Assembly (NCBI RefSeq): GCF_001544215.1 | Contig: NZ_BCQB01000022.1 | Coordinates: forward strand, 1 to 49,718 | Source: Enterococcus durans NBRC 100479 = LMG 10746 | GTDB lineage: Bacteria; Bacillota; Bacilli; Lactobacillales; Enterococcaceae | Length of the DNA stretch: 49,718 bases | Reading direction: 5' to 3' | Notes under the pieces: generated by a model | What the model was told of the DNA's origin: nothing | Seen by the model: the letters and a program-made list of their open reading frames with translations, nothing else | The model's database searches: none | Made by a program: the position numbers and the translations under genes | In this document: in pieces, positions 34,406-43,757 of the stretch | How positions within the stretch are numbered: the first letter of the stretch is position 1 | How the letters are laid out: each line of letters begins with the position of its first letter

Positions 34406-36979
34406 CTATAATTCTGTGAGTACTTCTTCGGCAAAACTTGGTGTTTTTTCTTTTCCTTTACCGATAAGGATAAACAATTGCATAGTGGCAAACACAAAAC
34501 TACTTCCTTTCATGTAGGCAAAATAACGTCCTTCCCATCTGGTTACGTAACGCAATTTTTCTTCATACGCAGATTGAAAGGAATAAAAGAAATTCCCGTA
34601 ATTATAGACAATGTGCATGACTTTTTCTTGTACAAAAGAAAAATCTGTTTCCCCCACCTTTGCAAGAGGTGCCAATCCTAGATTTGCTTCCAAATATCCT
34701 TTTTCTTGATAGACCACAAATAGATTCGCCAATAAATAATCCGCCAGTTCAACAGGCTCATCTGGTAACGTCCGCAACAAATCATAACCCGCTTGCTCGT
34801 TTGTTATTGGTTGTGCTGTGATGAAACCGACGATCTTCTGCTCTTTGCGTACGATTCCTACCCCGCTGGATAAAAGATAGGCAGTATCAAATCGTCCCAC
34901 TGAATAATGTTTTTCTCGTGCTCCCTGTAACCACTCTCTAGAAACTTCACTTACTGCTAAAAGCAACTCTTCTGGCAACTGGTCATACCAAGTAAAATGA
35001 TATCCCTCGTTATTCAGTTTTTGGTATTCCAATTGTTGGTTGATCCAAGGAACTTCCTCAGCTGTTAGATCAGCAATCCCTGCTTCACCAACTTTTGTAA
35101 AATGAAAACCAACTTCATGGAGAGTCACGACATATTTTTCGGATACTTTATAAAACGCTAATTGATACCCTAAACAATCGGCTTTTTTCATAAATTCTGC
35201 TGTTGCTTCACGTACCCTCTCAGGATTCCCGATTGGATCACCTAATATAAAACATTTGTTTCCTTTGATTTGAAACCCAAAGACGACTTGGTCTTCATGA
35301 TGTTTTTGGTAATAAAAATAAGTGTAGCCAGGCAATCGCAAATAGTGACTTGCTGCTGTCCCGCCATAACGCGTCAAAAGCTTTTCCAATCGCTCGATTT
35401 GCAAGTTTTCTCCTAATTTCTTCGGCGTAGTTGCTAAATACTGGTATAAAGCGACTAGTGCCAACAAAGAGATACCTAGACCAATCAATCCAGAAAACCA
35501 AACATCATCAGACGGAAACAGGATAAAGTGATTTGCCGTCAACCGCCCTACCCAGAAACTGCTACTGTGATAGCCGGCAATCGCATAAACGATAAACAAA
35601 AAACCAAATAGACAAGCATCAAAAACGATAGCTCCCCAAGAATAGACAAATTTTTGGCGATAAAATTCTTTTCTGGATAACCAGACAACTAACAAGATCA
35701 AGAGATATACTACAATCAATTGCCACGACAATGTTCGTGTCACCGTATTGATAATGCCAAAAACAAGTAACACGATCGTTGGTAAAAATGCCTTCTTCAC
35801 TTTCATCGCTAATGCCCGTGCCAATCCTAATAATAAGAATCCAACTAACAGATTCAGCATCTGATCTAAAAAGTTAAATGAAAATGGCAATAAAAATTGG
35901 AATAGCCGACTAATCGTTGAAAGATTCGTGATCGTGGACAATAAAACCATCATGATACCCGCAAAATAAACAGCACTTACTAAGACAAGATGCGCCAGTT
36001 TTTGAAACACCAGTCGCGGGATATTATCTAAGAAACGGTTTACTTTGACCCCGGTTTGTGTAAGGAACAATAAGAGCCCTGTTGCAAAAGGGATCACATA
36101 ATAAAATAAGCGATAATAAAGTAACCATACTACAGCAATATCCTGTCGCACAGATAACTGACTCATCCCTAGGATCATCAGCACATCGAAGGTTCCCATA
36201 CCACCAGGGACCATTGTCAACATACCGATCAACGTCGCGATGATAAACATTGGATAGATAGAAAAAAGGGAGATGTCGACCTTCATCAGTCTACCAATCA
36301 GCAAGAACACGAACAGCGCGCCTGTCCATTGTCCAAAAGAGGCAATCAACAAACCCAACAAGCCTTTAGGATAAAATTCCGCAAACAGCGTTTTTCTTTT
36401 TAAATAGGCAAAGAAAAAAATAGCTGGTGCCACAAAACTTCCGCCCAATAACCAGATCCAGTACCCTCTAAAAATAGTTGATTCTTGAAGAACAAACACA
36501 TCAAAAAAAGTAATAAAGGACCAGATAGATAACCCTGTCAGCATGAATAAGGCTACTTTAGAAACCGTTGCAAGTACCCTCTTCCGATTTGAATCTTTCC
36601 CATAAAAACTAGCTCGAAGACTAGCACCAACAATCCCGCCAAAACCAGCTAGATTATTGATCGTATTCGTAATAAAAGCAGCCAAGAAAAAATCCTGTCG
36701 CTTCATTTTGGGCTTTCCTTGCTTTTCAAGTACACGAATCGTCACCCAATCATACAGCAGCATTGGAAGAACCCCGATCAACCCCATAAGGATCATTAAC
36801 GCAAGGGTGAAATGATTTTGTTGTCCCATCGTTTGCCAAATATCTTGCCAACTCATGCCATGCGCAATATTAGCTACTTGATTTGCTACAAATACCAGAA
36901 CTGATCCAAAAAAAATCAATTTCAAAACCAGACTGTGATCTTTGATCCATTGAAGCATCAAGTGTCGTTTATTTTTCAC
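34406..36979 (-). CDS. mprF: phosphatidylglycerol lysyltransferase / flippase MprF
   Basis: An 857-residue bifunctional membrane protein. The N-terminal part (about 1-510) has some 13-14 hydrophobic helices and is the flippase. The C-terminal cytoplasmic part (about 525-850) has the tRNA-dependent aminoacyl transferase fold with RLPGYTYFYYQKHHEDQVVFGF and the EKHYSVGRFD segment. It adds Lys or other amino acids to phosphatidylglycerol and lowers sensitivity to cationic peptides and daptomycin. The start is GTG with AGGAAGGG upstream. It is divergent from proC. Its lipid substrate is made by PgsA (42634-43212). Confidence 0.95.
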   Translation of the reverse strand: MKNKRHLMLQWIKDHSLVLKLIFFGSVLVFVANQVANIAHGMSWQDIWQTMGQQNHFTLALMILMGLIGVLPMLLYDWVTIRVLEKQGKPKMKRQDFFLAAFITNTINNLAGFGGIVGASLRASFYGKDSNRKRVLATVSKVALFMLTGLSIWSFITFFDVFVLQESTIFRGYWIWLLGGSFVAPAIFFFAYLKRKTLFAEFYPKGLLGLLIASFGQWTGALFVFLLIGRLMKVDISLFSIYPMFIIATLIGMLTMVPGGMGTFDVLMILGMSQLSVRQDIAVVWLLYYRLFYYVIPFATGLLLFLTQTGVKVNRFLDNIPRLVFQKLAHLVLVSAVYFAGIMMVLLSTITNLSTISRLFQFLLPFSFNFLDQMLNLLVGFLLLGLARALAMKVKKAFLPTIVLLVFGIINTVTRTLSWQLIVVYLLILLVVWLSRKEFYRQKFVYSWGAIVFDACLFGFLFIVYAIAGYHSSSFWVGRLTANHFILFPSDDVWFSGLIGLGISLLALVALYQYLATTPKKLGENLQIERLEKLLTRYGGTAASHYLRLPGYTYFYYQKHHEDQVVFGFQIKGNKCFILGDPIGNPERVREATAEFMKKADCLGYQLAFYKVSEKYVVTLHEVGFHFTKVGEAGIADLTAEEVPWINQQLEYQKLNNEGYHFTWYDQLPEELLLAVSEVSREWLQGAREKHYSVGRFDTAYLLSSGVGIVRKEQKIVGFITAQPITNEQAGYDLLRTLPDEPVELADYLLANLFVVYQEKGYLEANLGLAPLAKVGETDFSFVQEKVMHIVYNYGNFFYSFQSAYEEKLRYVTRWEGRYFAYMKGSSFVFATMQLFILIGKGKEKTPSFAEEVLTEL

Positions 36980-37155
36980 ATTTTACCCTTCCTAACTCGA
37001 TTACTTTCGTTCTATGAATTAATGTTAGCCTATTTATCCTATTTTTTCCACTTTTGTATAGGAATCTCTCTTCTATTTCTAAACATAATTTTCATGATTC
37101 TTTACTTGCCCTTCATCCAAAAGAAAGATATGCTAAAAATAAAGGAGAGGATATC

Positions 37156-37959
37156 ATGAAAATCGGGTTTATCGGAACAGGAAACATGGCTCAAGCAATC
37201 ATCAATGGATTGCTCGAAAAAGGGACTGTTGCAAAAGAAGACATCTTCGTTTCTAGTGGTCATTACGAAAATGCCAAACGCTTTGCTGATAAAATAGGCG
37301 TGACTGCTTGTAAAAGCAATCAAGAAGTCGCAGAACAAGTCGAAACGATTCTTTTAGCTGTCAAACCTAAGATCATCGACCAAGTACTGAAAGATTTGCG
37401 AAGTTATAGTAAAAAACGTTTATTCATTTCGATTGCCTCAGGAAAAGCAATCAGCGATTTAACAGAATCATTAAATAACCTTGATGCTAAAATCATCCGG
37501 GTCATGCCAAATGTCAACGTTAGCGTTGGTGCTGGTGTTTCAGCAATTTGTAAAAGCCGTACTGTGACAGATAGCGAGTTGAAACAGGCAACTGATATTT
37601 TCGAAGCAATTGGTAGTGTCTATCAATTAGCGGAAGATGATTTCAGTACATTTATCGGACTAGCTGGAAGTTCTCCCGCCTTTATCTATATGCTGATCGA
37701 TGCTATGGGACGTGCAGGAGTACTAAATGGCTTACCGAAAAAAATGGCAACAGAAATCGCAGCTAAAGCAATTATGGGTTCTTGCCAAAAATTTCTCGCT
37801 AGTGATGAGAATCCTTGGGAACTAGTTGACCAAGTATCCTCACCAGGTGGAACAACGGTTGCTGGTGTAGTTGCTTTAGAAGAAGCCGGATTTATCCCTG
37901 CCATCATCAAAGGCATCAATACAACGATCGAAAAAGACCTTGAAATGTTAGATAAATAA
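37156..37959 (+). CDS. proC: pyrroline-5-carboxylate reductase
   Basis: Last step of proline synthesis, reducing pyrroline-5-carboxylate with NAD(P)H. It has the N-terminal Rossmann motif IGFIGTGNMAQAI and the C-terminal signature DQVSSPGGTTVAGV; 267 aa is standard. The start was set at ATG 37156, behind AAAGGAGAGG; a longer upstream frame is not conserved. It stands alone, ends in a strong terminator shared with rny and is divergent from mprF. Confidence 0.96.
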   Translation: MKIGFIGTGNMAQAIINGLLEKGTVAKEDIFVSSGHYENAKRFADKIGVTACKSNQEVAEQVETILLAVKPKIIDQVLKDLRSYSKKRLFISIASGKAISDLTESLNNLDAKIIRVMPNVNVSVGAGVSAICKSRTVTDSELKQATDIFEAIGSVYQLAEDDFSTFIGLAGSSPAFIYMLIDAMGRAGVLNGLPKKMATEIAAKAIMGSCQKFLASDENPWELVDQVSSPGGTTVAGVVALEEAGFIPAIIKGINTTIEKDLEMLDK

Positions 37960-37964
37960 AAAAA

Positions 37965-37988
37965 CGATGCAAGCCTCAACTTGCATCG
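37965..37988. terminator. bidirectional terminator between proC and rny
   Basis: A 9-bp perfect stem (37965-37973 with 37980-37988), 6-base loop, with a TTTTTT run on the plus side and a T-run on the minus side. It lies 5 bases after proC and 5 bases after the convergent rny stop. Confidence 0.9.
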
Positions 37989-37993
37989 CTTTT

Positions 37994-39550
37994 TTATTTT
38001 GCATAATCTGTTGCTCGTGTTTCACGGATGACGATTACTTTGATATGTCCCGGATAATCTAGTTCATCTTCAATCCGTTTTCTGATATCACGAACTAAAC
38101 GAACAGCATCTAGATCAGAAATTTCATCCGGTTTGACCATTACTCGAACTTCACGTCCTGCTTGGACCGCAAAGCTTGATTCAACTCCTGCAAAACTATT
38201 GGAGATGTTTTCTAGGCTTCTCAAACGACGGATATAGTTTTCTAGTGATTCACTACGTGCTCCTGGGCGAGCGGCTGACAAGGCATCCGCTGCAGCTACT
38301 AATACAGAGATGACTGATGTTGCTTCAACGTCGCCATGATGTGATGCAATCGCATTGATCACTACTGGATTTTCTTTGTATTTCGCTGCTAATTCAGCAC
38401 CGATCTCAACGTGTGATCCTTCAATTTCGTGATCCAAGGCTTTACCAATATCATGAAGCAAGCCTGCACGTTTCGCTAATTGGATATCTTCGCCGAGTTC
38501 AGCAGCTAAGATACCAGAAAGTTTTGCTACTTCAACAGAATGTTTCAATACATTCTGTCCATAACTTGTTCGGAAATGTAGACGTCCCATGATCTTGATT
38601 AGATCAGGATGCAACGTATGCGCTCCAACTTCAAATGCGGCTTCTTCTCCGTATTCACGAATTCGTTCATCCATTTCTTTACGCGATTTTTCGACCATTT
38701 CCTCAATGCGTGCTGGATGGATTCGGCCATCTTGGATCAGTTTTTCCAAGGTCATTCGTGCGATTTCGCGACGGATCGGATCAAAGCCAGAAAGTACAAC
38801 TGCTTCTGGGGTATCGTCGATGATCAAATCGATTCCTGTCAATGTTTCCAGTGTTCGAATGTTTCGACCTTCACGACCAATGATTCGGCCCTTCATCTCA
38901 TCGTTTGGTAATGTGACAACAGATACTGTCGTTTCAGATACTTGGTCTGCTGCACAGCGTTGGATTGCTAATGACAAAAGATTTTTCGCTTTACGATCAG
39001 CTTCTTCTTTTGCTCGCTGTTCAGATTCTTTTACCATTAGAGTTAATTCATGATTCAACTCTTCTTCGGTTGACTTCATGATGACTTCTTTTGCATCTTC
39101 TTTCGATAAACCAGCAATTTTTTCTAATTCTTTTTGTTGATCTTCAACCAATTTTTCAACGTCTTTTTCTCGCTCTTCAATTAATTGCTGTTTTGAACTA
39201 AGTGCTTCTTCTTTACTTTCAAGTGAGTTCTCACGTTTTTCCAACGAGTCATCTTTTCGATTCAATGTTTGTTCGCGTTGAATCAATCGATTTTCTTGAG
39301 ATTTTAATTCTAATTTGCTTTCTCTCAGCTCACTTTCAACTTCAGAACGATATTTCTGATTTTCTTCCTTAGCTTCTAACAATGCTTCTTTTTTTAGAGT
39401 TTCTGCTTCTTTCTTTGCACTATCGATAATTCCAGCTGCTGATGATTGTGCACCAGCAATTTCTTTCTCGTGACGTGACTTCGCAACCATAAACCCTAAA
39501 CCAAGACCGACAATTAAACCGATGATAGCGAGGAGAATGTTGAATACCAT
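37994..39550 (-). CDS. rny: ribonuclease Y
   Basis: A 518-residue membrane-anchored endoribonuclease that starts mRNA decay. It has an N-terminal transmembrane helix (about 3-23), a long coiled coil (about 30-200), a KH domain around [19 protein letters not shown] and an HD domain with [10 protein letters not shown] in the last third. The start at ATG 39550 follows GGAGGTGG by five bases; a frame extending 37 codons further is not conserved. A strong promoter with a palindrome on its start site lies upstream. Confidence 0.96.
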   Translation of the reverse strand: MVFNILLAIIGLIVGLGLGFMVAKSRHEKEIAGAQSSAAGIIDSAKKEAETLKKEALLEAKEENQKYRSEVESELRESKLELKSQENRLIQREQTLNRKDDSLEKRENSLESKEEALSSKQQLIEEREKDVEKLVEDQQKELEKIAGLSKEDAKEVIMKSTEEELNHELTLMVKESEQRAKEEADRKAKNLLSLAIQRCAADQVSETTVSVVTLPNDEMKGRIIGREGRNIRTLETLTGIDLIIDDTPEAVVLSGFDPIRREIARMTLEKLIQDGRIHPARIEEMVEKSRKEMDERIREYGEEAAFEVGAHTLHPDLIKIMGRLHFRTSYGQNVLKHSVEVAKLSGILAAELGEDIQLAKRAGLLHDIGKALDHEIEGSHVEIGAELAAKYKENPVVINAIASHHGDVEATSVISVLVAAADALSAARPGARSESLENYIRRLRSLENISNSFAGVESSFAVQAGREVRVMVKPDEISDLDAVRLVRDIRKRIEDELDYPGHIKVIVIRETRATDYAK

Positions 39551-39642
39551 AAAATCCACCTCCATACTATCTTTTTCATTTTTATCATCTGTACAACTTC
39601 TATGATAAAGTATTCTAAACTTGTCAATATGCTTCTCGCATA

Positions 39643-39696
39643 TGTGTACAAATATGTACACAAGTTTATTCTAATGTTTGTACCCCACAGTGTCAA
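39643..39696 (-). promoter_or_regulatory. rny promoter with a palindromic operator on the start site
   Basis: Minus-strand -35 TTGACA (39696-39691), 17-base spacer and -10 TAGAAT (39673-39668) make a strong promoter. A 20-bp palindrome, TGTGTACA-N4-TGTACACA (39643-39662), begins five bases after the -10 and covers the predicted start near 39661. The arms are perfect over eight bases. The arrangement is that of a repressor site. The regulator is unknown; it does not fit the CcpA, CodY, Rex, LexA, NrdR or GlnR consensus. Confidence 0.7.
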
Positions 39697-39870
39697 CTTT
39701 AAATACGTAAGGAAACGGTTTACTGTTTTTTCGTTAAAGGGACGTTTTACATATAATTATAGTGTTTTTATAAATCTTGTCATCAAAAATATCCAGAATA
39801 AGGAACGTTAAAAAAATATTCGGCTTGCACCTATCGCTACACGAAAATTAGTGGTTTAAAGATAAAAAAA
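39697..39870. other. recA-rny intergenic stretch without a gene
   Basis: Very AT-rich, no believable gene or hairpin apart from the recA terminator at its end. It lies upstream of the rny promoter. Confidence 0.4.
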
Positions 39871-39901
39871 CAGGCAAACAAGTCATCTACTCGTTTACCT
39901 G
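39871..39901 (-). terminator. recA intrinsic terminator
   Basis: CAGGTAAACGAG pairs with CTTGTTTGCCTG (one or two wobbles), followed by TTTTTTT in the minus direction. It starts 17 bases after the recA stop codon. Confidence 0.9.
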
Positions 39902-39917
39902 TTGTTTCTTGATTCAA

Positions 39918-40958
39918 TTATTCTTCTAATGGTAGTTCTGCCTGTGCTTCTTCTGGTACTTCGACTTCTTCGCCGATACCATAAGCCGCACGTACCAATG
40001 CAGAAACTTCTGCCATCATTTCTGGATGATTTGCCATATAGATTTTTGCATTTTCGCGTCCTTGCCCGATACGGTCTTCTTTATAAGAGTACCAAGCTCC
40101 GCTCTTATCAACGATGTCTTTTTCAACAGCCATATCCAGTAATTCTCCTTCTTGAGAAATACCTTGGCCGTACATGACATCTACTTCAGCAATTTTGAAC
40201 GGTGGCGCAACTTTATTTTTCACCACTTTGATCTTTGTACGGTTACCAACAATATCTGTTCCTTGTTTTAATTGTTCCGCACGACGGACTTCTAAACGGA
40301 TCGTTGCGTAGAATTTCAACGCACGTCCCCCTGGTGTGATTTCAGGATTACCAAACATCACGCCGACTTTTTCACGGATCTGGTTGATAAAGATCGCGAT
40401 CGTTTTTGTTTTATTGATCGATCCTGACAATTTACGTAATGCTTGAGACATTAGACGAGCTTGTAACCCTACGTGAGAATCACCCATTTCGCCATCAATT
40501 TCTGCACGAGGAACTAGAGCTGCTACAGAATCGACAACAACGATGTCAACCGCACCACTTGATACTAAAGCATCAGCGATTTCTAATCCCTGTTCACCAG
40601 TATCAGGTTGAGAAAGAAGTAATTCATCGATATTTACGCCTAATTTTTGGGCATATTGTGGATCTAAGGCATGTTCAGCATCAATAAACGCTGCTGTGCC
40701 ACCATTTCTTTGTACTTCAGCAATTGCATGTAAGGCAACTGTGGTCTTACCTGAACTTTCTGGTCCATAGACTTCAACGATTCGGCCTCGAGGATAGCCA
40801 CCAACTCCCAATGCAACATCTAGTGCAAGTGAACCACTTGGGATGGTAGAAATCTGTTGGTCAATCTTTTCGCCTAACTTCATGATCGAACCCTTACCAT
40901 AGTTCTTTTCAATTTTTTTCAACGCAGCTTCTAACGCTGCTTTACGATCATCTGCCAA
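39918..40958 (-). CDS. recA: recombinase RecA
   Basis: Strand-exchange ATPase of homologous recombination and co-protease for LexA cleavage. Walker A is GPESSGKT (65-72), with the block [22 protein letters not shown] including loop L2. The C-terminal tail is acidic ([17 protein letters not shown]). The start is TTG at 40958: AAGGAGG lies nine bases upstream and the protein then begins M-A-D-D-R-K as in other enterococci. An ATG eight codons upstream sits on the SD itself. 346 aa. Confidence 0.97.
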   Translation of the reverse strand: MADDRKAALEAALKKIEKNYGKGSIMKLGEKIDQQISTIPSGSLALDVALGVGGYPRGRIVEVYGPESSGKTTVALHAIAEVQRNGGTAAFIDAEHALDPQYAQKLGVNIDELLLSQPDTGEQGLEIADALVSSGAVDIVVVDSVAALVPRAEIDGEMGDSHVGLQARLMSQALRKLSGSINKTKTIAIFINQIREKVGVMFGNPEITPGGRALKFYATIRLEVRRAEQLKQGTDIVGNRTKIKVVKNKVAPPFKIAEVDVMYGQGISQEGELLDMAVEKDIVDKSGAWYSYKEDRIGQGRENAKIYMANHPEMMAEVSALVRAAYGIGEEVEVPEEAQAELPLEE

Positions 40959-41008
40959 TACGATAATCCTCCTTATTTTCACAAATCAGTGCAACATTCA
41001 TTAAGCTA

Positions 41009-41059
41009 ATCATATCGTTTTTATTATCAAAAAGCAAGCAAAAACCGAACAAATATTCG
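41009..41059 (-). promoter_or_regulatory. recA promoter with LexA (SOS) box
   Basis: Minus-strand -35 TTGCTT (41037-41032), 17-base spacer, -10 TATGAT (41014-41009). A palindrome CGAATATTTGTTCG (41059-41046) nine bases upstream of the -35 matches the Bacillus-type SOS box CGAACNNNNGTTCG with one changed base in one arm. It begins directly after the cinA stop codon. Confidence 0.8.
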
Positions 41060-41062
41060 CAT

Positions 41063-42310
41063 TTATTTTTTTCTTAATACTTGTCTTCTTAACAGATCAA
41101 ATCCTTGCATTACTGCGCTGTGTCTTATCGCTGCGCGGTCTCTCGTGAATCGATATTTCTGTGAAATGACTGCTTCGTCTCCATACGCTAACGCAATCCA
41201 AACCGTCCCAACGGGCTGTCCTTCGAGTTCATCTGGTCCAGCTACTCCAGTGAAAGAAATCCCGTAATCTGTTCCTGCTAGTTTTCTTGCTTGAAGAGCC
41301 ATTTGCTCCGCACATTCTTGACTAACTGTTCCATATTTTTCTAAAAAGTGGCGATCAATCGTTAAAAAATTTGCTTTTGTTTCTAACGAATACGTCGTAA
41401 AACCACCAGGAAAGACGGCAGATACACCTGGGATATCTCCTAATGCAGCTTGAAAAGCTCCTGCGGTCAAACTTTCCGCCGCAGTGATCGTTTGGTTCCT
41501 TTCTTTTAAGAGATCCACGACAACTTTTGGCAGAGAATTGTCATCCCCGTAGCCATAAAAATACTCGCCAACTCGTTCTTGGATTCTTTCTTCTAAAGCT
41601 AGTAATGCTTGATTTCCTGCATGTGCATCCTTGGTTTTTACAGTTAATCGCAAAGTGACCTCGTTGGGTTTTGCATAAGGTGCGATCGTTGGATTGATCT
41701 GTGTTTCGATCAAATCTTTTAATTCTGTTACTAGACGTGACTCACCAATACCATAAAACCTTAGCACTTTTGAAATCAATTTTTCTTCTGATGGAAATTT
41801 TTCTTCCAATAGCGGACGCGCTTGTTCGATGAACATTGGTTTTAATTCGCTTGGCGGACCCGGTAGTAAGATATACACATGATCTTCTGTTTGGAAAAAT
41901 GTACCCAAGGCTAGACCAGTACGATTGGGTAGCGGGATTCCCCCTTCGATGATTTGTGATTGTTGCAAATTGTTTTCTGTCATCTTTCGTTTCGTTGTTT
42001 CAAAAAAGGTCAATAATTTTTTATATCCTTCTGTATTTTGAATTAGTTCTCTACCAAGATGCTTTGCTGTCACTTCTTTTGTTAGATCATCTTCTGTCGG
42101 TCCTAATCCACCACACAAAATGATCAATTCACTTCTCGTTTCTGCTAACTGAATCAACTCTTCTAAACGTGTAGGATTATCTCCCACAACTGTTTGATAA
42201 TAGACGTCGATCCCAAGATCTGCTAATTGTTCTGATAAAAATGTCGCGTTGGTATTGACAACTTGCCCTAATAAAAGCTCTGTTCCTACGGCAATAATTT
42301 CTGATTTCAT
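41063..42310 (-). CDS. cinA: competence/damage-inducible protein CinA
   Basis: A 415-residue protein with an N-terminal molybdopterin-binding-like (MocF) domain (about 1-170, with [19 protein letters not shown] and [13 protein letters not shown]) and a C-terminal CinA domain with nicotinamide mononucleotide deamidase-like features ([21 protein letters not shown]). In several Firmicutes it is co-expressed with recA and linked to competence. Start at ATG 42310, eight bases after AAGGAAG. It sits between pgsA and recA as in Bacillus and streptococci. Confidence 0.95.
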   Translation of the reverse strand: MKSEIIAVGTELLLGQVVNTNATFLSEQLADLGIDVYYQTVVGDNPTRLEELIQLAETRSELIILCGGLGPTEDDLTKEVTAKHLGRELIQNTEGYKKLLTFFETTKRKMTENNLQQSQIIEGGIPLPNRTGLALGTFFQTEDHVYILLPGPPSELKPMFIEQARPLLEEKFPSEEKLISKVLRFYGIGESRLVTELKDLIETQINPTIAPYAKPNEVTLRLTVKTKDAHAGNQALLALEERIQERVGEYFYGYGDDNSLPKVVVDLLKERNQTITAAESLTAGAFQAALGDIPGVSAVFPGGFTTYSLETKANFLTIDRHFLEKYGTVSQECAEQMALQARKLAGTDYGISFTGVAGPDELEGQPVGTVWIALAYGDEAVISQKYRFTRDRAAIRHSAVMQGFDLLRRQVLRKK

Positions 42311-42539
42311 CTTGATCGCTTCCTTAACTTTAACTGTTTGCATGTCTACTCGCTTGTAGTAATCCCTACTTAAATAGTATACGCTATTTGTCAAAAGGTT
42401 CTTTGATTATTTGCTCATTTCCCCTTCACAAATACAGTAAAAAATTTTTGACTCATTCTTCTTTACTAAAAAATATTTTCTGTCTCTTCTTTCAATTATG
42501 CGTATCATTTTTATACTTGAACTCTCTCCAACATAAAAA
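42311..42539. other. cinA upstream region
   Basis: AT-rich, no gene visible. TTGACA and TATACT occur on the minus strand near 42395-42375, but only seven bases apart, so they cannot be a normal -35/-10 pair. The cinA promoter is probably here, because a terminator for pgsA follows at 42540. Confidence 0.35.
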
Positions 42540-42578
42540 CCGAAAATCCTCAAGGTAAGCTTTTCCGAGGATTTTCGG
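42540..42578. terminator. pgsA terminator
   Basis: A 12-bp perfect stem (42540-42551 with 42567-42578) with a 15-base loop. A TTTTTTT run follows on the plus side and a TTTTT run on the minus side. It lies 55 bases after the pgsA stop codon in the direction of that gene. Confidence 0.85.
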
Positions 42579-42633
42579 TTTTTTTGTTGCTTAAACAGTT
42601 TGTTTTCTCAGGGAAACTAACTGCTGGTTTCAA

Positions 42634-43212
42634 TTACATCGATCCTTTGAATACGCCACTATTTTTGGCAAAATAGTCGACTCCTGAATAGATGGTAAAG
42701 ACTAAACAAGCATATAACATGATTTGATCAACTGGAAGACCGATTAGATTAAACGGAATGTTATTGATGAATAACAAAATAATCGCAACCATTTGTGTAG
42801 CTGTTTTTACTTTTCCAGGCCACGCAGCTGCCATGACTTCACCATGTTCGACCAATAGTAGGCGCAACCCTGTTACAGCCAGTTCACGACACACGATGAT
42901 CGCGATGACCCACCCTGGTGCTTTTCCTTGGCCAACTAACATGATAAATGCCGTCATTACCAACATTTTATCAGCTAAAGGATCAGCAAATTTCCCAAAG
43001 TTCGTTACTAAACCACGTGCACGAGCAATTTTTCCATCCAACCAATCCGTGATACTAGCAATCGCAAAAATAATCGCTCCTACCAATTGAGTCACCTCAA
43101 GTGTAGTATCTCCTACAGTTAATTGACCCCAATCCAATGGCAATCCGACAACTAAAATAAAAATCGGGATCATACAAATTCTAATTACAGTTAATTTATT
43201 TGGTAAATTCAC
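42634..43212 (-). CDS. pgsA: CDP-diacylglycerol-glycerol-3-phosphate 3-phosphatidyltransferase
   Basis: Membrane enzyme making phosphatidylglycerol phosphate, the precursor of PG and cardiolipin. The CDP-alcohol phosphotransferase motif D-G-x2-A-R-x8-G-x3-D-x3-D is complete in the stretch from DWLDGKIARARG to FADPLADK. About five or six membrane helices; 192 aa. The start is GTG with AAAGGAG upstream. PgsA changes are known to affect daptomycin response, and its product is the substrate of MprF. Confidence 0.96.
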   Translation of the reverse strand: MNLPNKLTVIRICMIPIFILVVGLPLDWGQLTVGDTTLEVTQLVGAIIFAIASITDWLDGKIARARGLVTNFGKFADPLADKMLVMTAFIMLVGQGKAPGWVIAIIVCRELAVTGLRLLLVEHGEVMAAAWPGKVKTATQMVAIILLFINNIPFNLIGLPVDQIMLYACLVFTIYSGVDYFAKNSGVFKGSM

Positions 43213-43288
43213 AGTATCGACTCCTTTCCTCCCTATTCTACGTGACTCTATCTAAACTTTCCACCGATATTGTTTAGTTTTTATAGAA

Positions 43289-43559
43289 GGTTGTGAAAAA
43301 GCCGTTCAGCTCCGCCGACAATAAGTATGAATTTTTCGAAACAGCTCTCCATGTTTTGAAAAATTCATACTTATTTCAAGGAGTTGGCTTTTGAACACCG
43401 CGGATAAAGGTTGTGAAAAGAGCGCTTTGACCTGAGCAATAAGGAGGAAAATCTCGAAATAGCTTTCCATATTTTGAGATTTTTTGACTTATTGTTGAAG
43501 GTCAGCTCTTTGAACACCATAGATAAGGTTGTGAAAAAGCCGTTCAGATTATCCGACAA
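43289..43559 (+). repeat. R3: tandem array of 120-bp hairpin repeats
   Basis: Units begin at 43289, 43409 and 43527 (120, 118 and a partial unit of 33 bases), each opening with GGTTGTGAAAA and ending in GAACACC. Each full unit folds almost completely on itself. In unit 1 the inner stem is 18 bp perfect (43320-43337 with 43358-43375) and extends six more pairs. In unit 2 the stem is 43437-43455 with 43476-43494. The arms differ between units, yet remain complementary. Unit 3 is cut off where R1 copy F begins. The array lies between rodZ-like and pgsA. Confidence 0.88.
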
Positions 43560-43563
43560 AAAA

Positions 43564-43705
43564 AGGATGAAACAAAAGTAAAAATCACTTTTATCTCATC
43601 CTCTAAATTTGAGTAAGCGGTAGAAACAATTGCTTCGAAAAAATGAACCGAATTCCCAAAAATTTGAGAAACACCTATCGTGAATCGCTCTCATTTCTAA
43701 AGTCT
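43564..43705 (-). repeat. R1 repeat copy F (degenerate)
   Basis: Begins with an R1 hairpin (43564-43579 with 43587-43602, two mismatches) with AAACAAAAGT and ACTTTTATCT, then keeps TAAGCGGTAGAAAC, AATGAACCGAATTC, CAAAAATTTGAGAA and CGTGAATCG in R1 order, but is strongly decayed. It is downstream of the rodZ-like gene. Confidence 0.6.
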
Positions 43706-43757
43706 TTGTTCACTTTACTGTTTTCATGCCACCATCTATCAAGAACAGTTCTGAAAC

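Noticed and set aside
39602-39811. 69-codon plus-strand frame upstream of rny
   Set aside because: It covers the rny promoter and palindrome. It lacks a ribosome site and is AT-rich by chance.
41046-41059. A PurBox upstream of recA
   Set aside because: AAAACCGAAC resembles a PurBox half, but the site is a palindrome of SOS type next to the recA promoter, so LexA is the better reading.
43371-43559. 62-codon minus-strand frame between rodZ and pgsA
   Set aside because: It lies wholly in the R3 hairpin repeats and is explained by them.
43289-43559. R3 as a CRISPR array
   Set aside because: Units are about 120 bases, self-complementary and contiguous, without unique spacers, and there are no cas genes.
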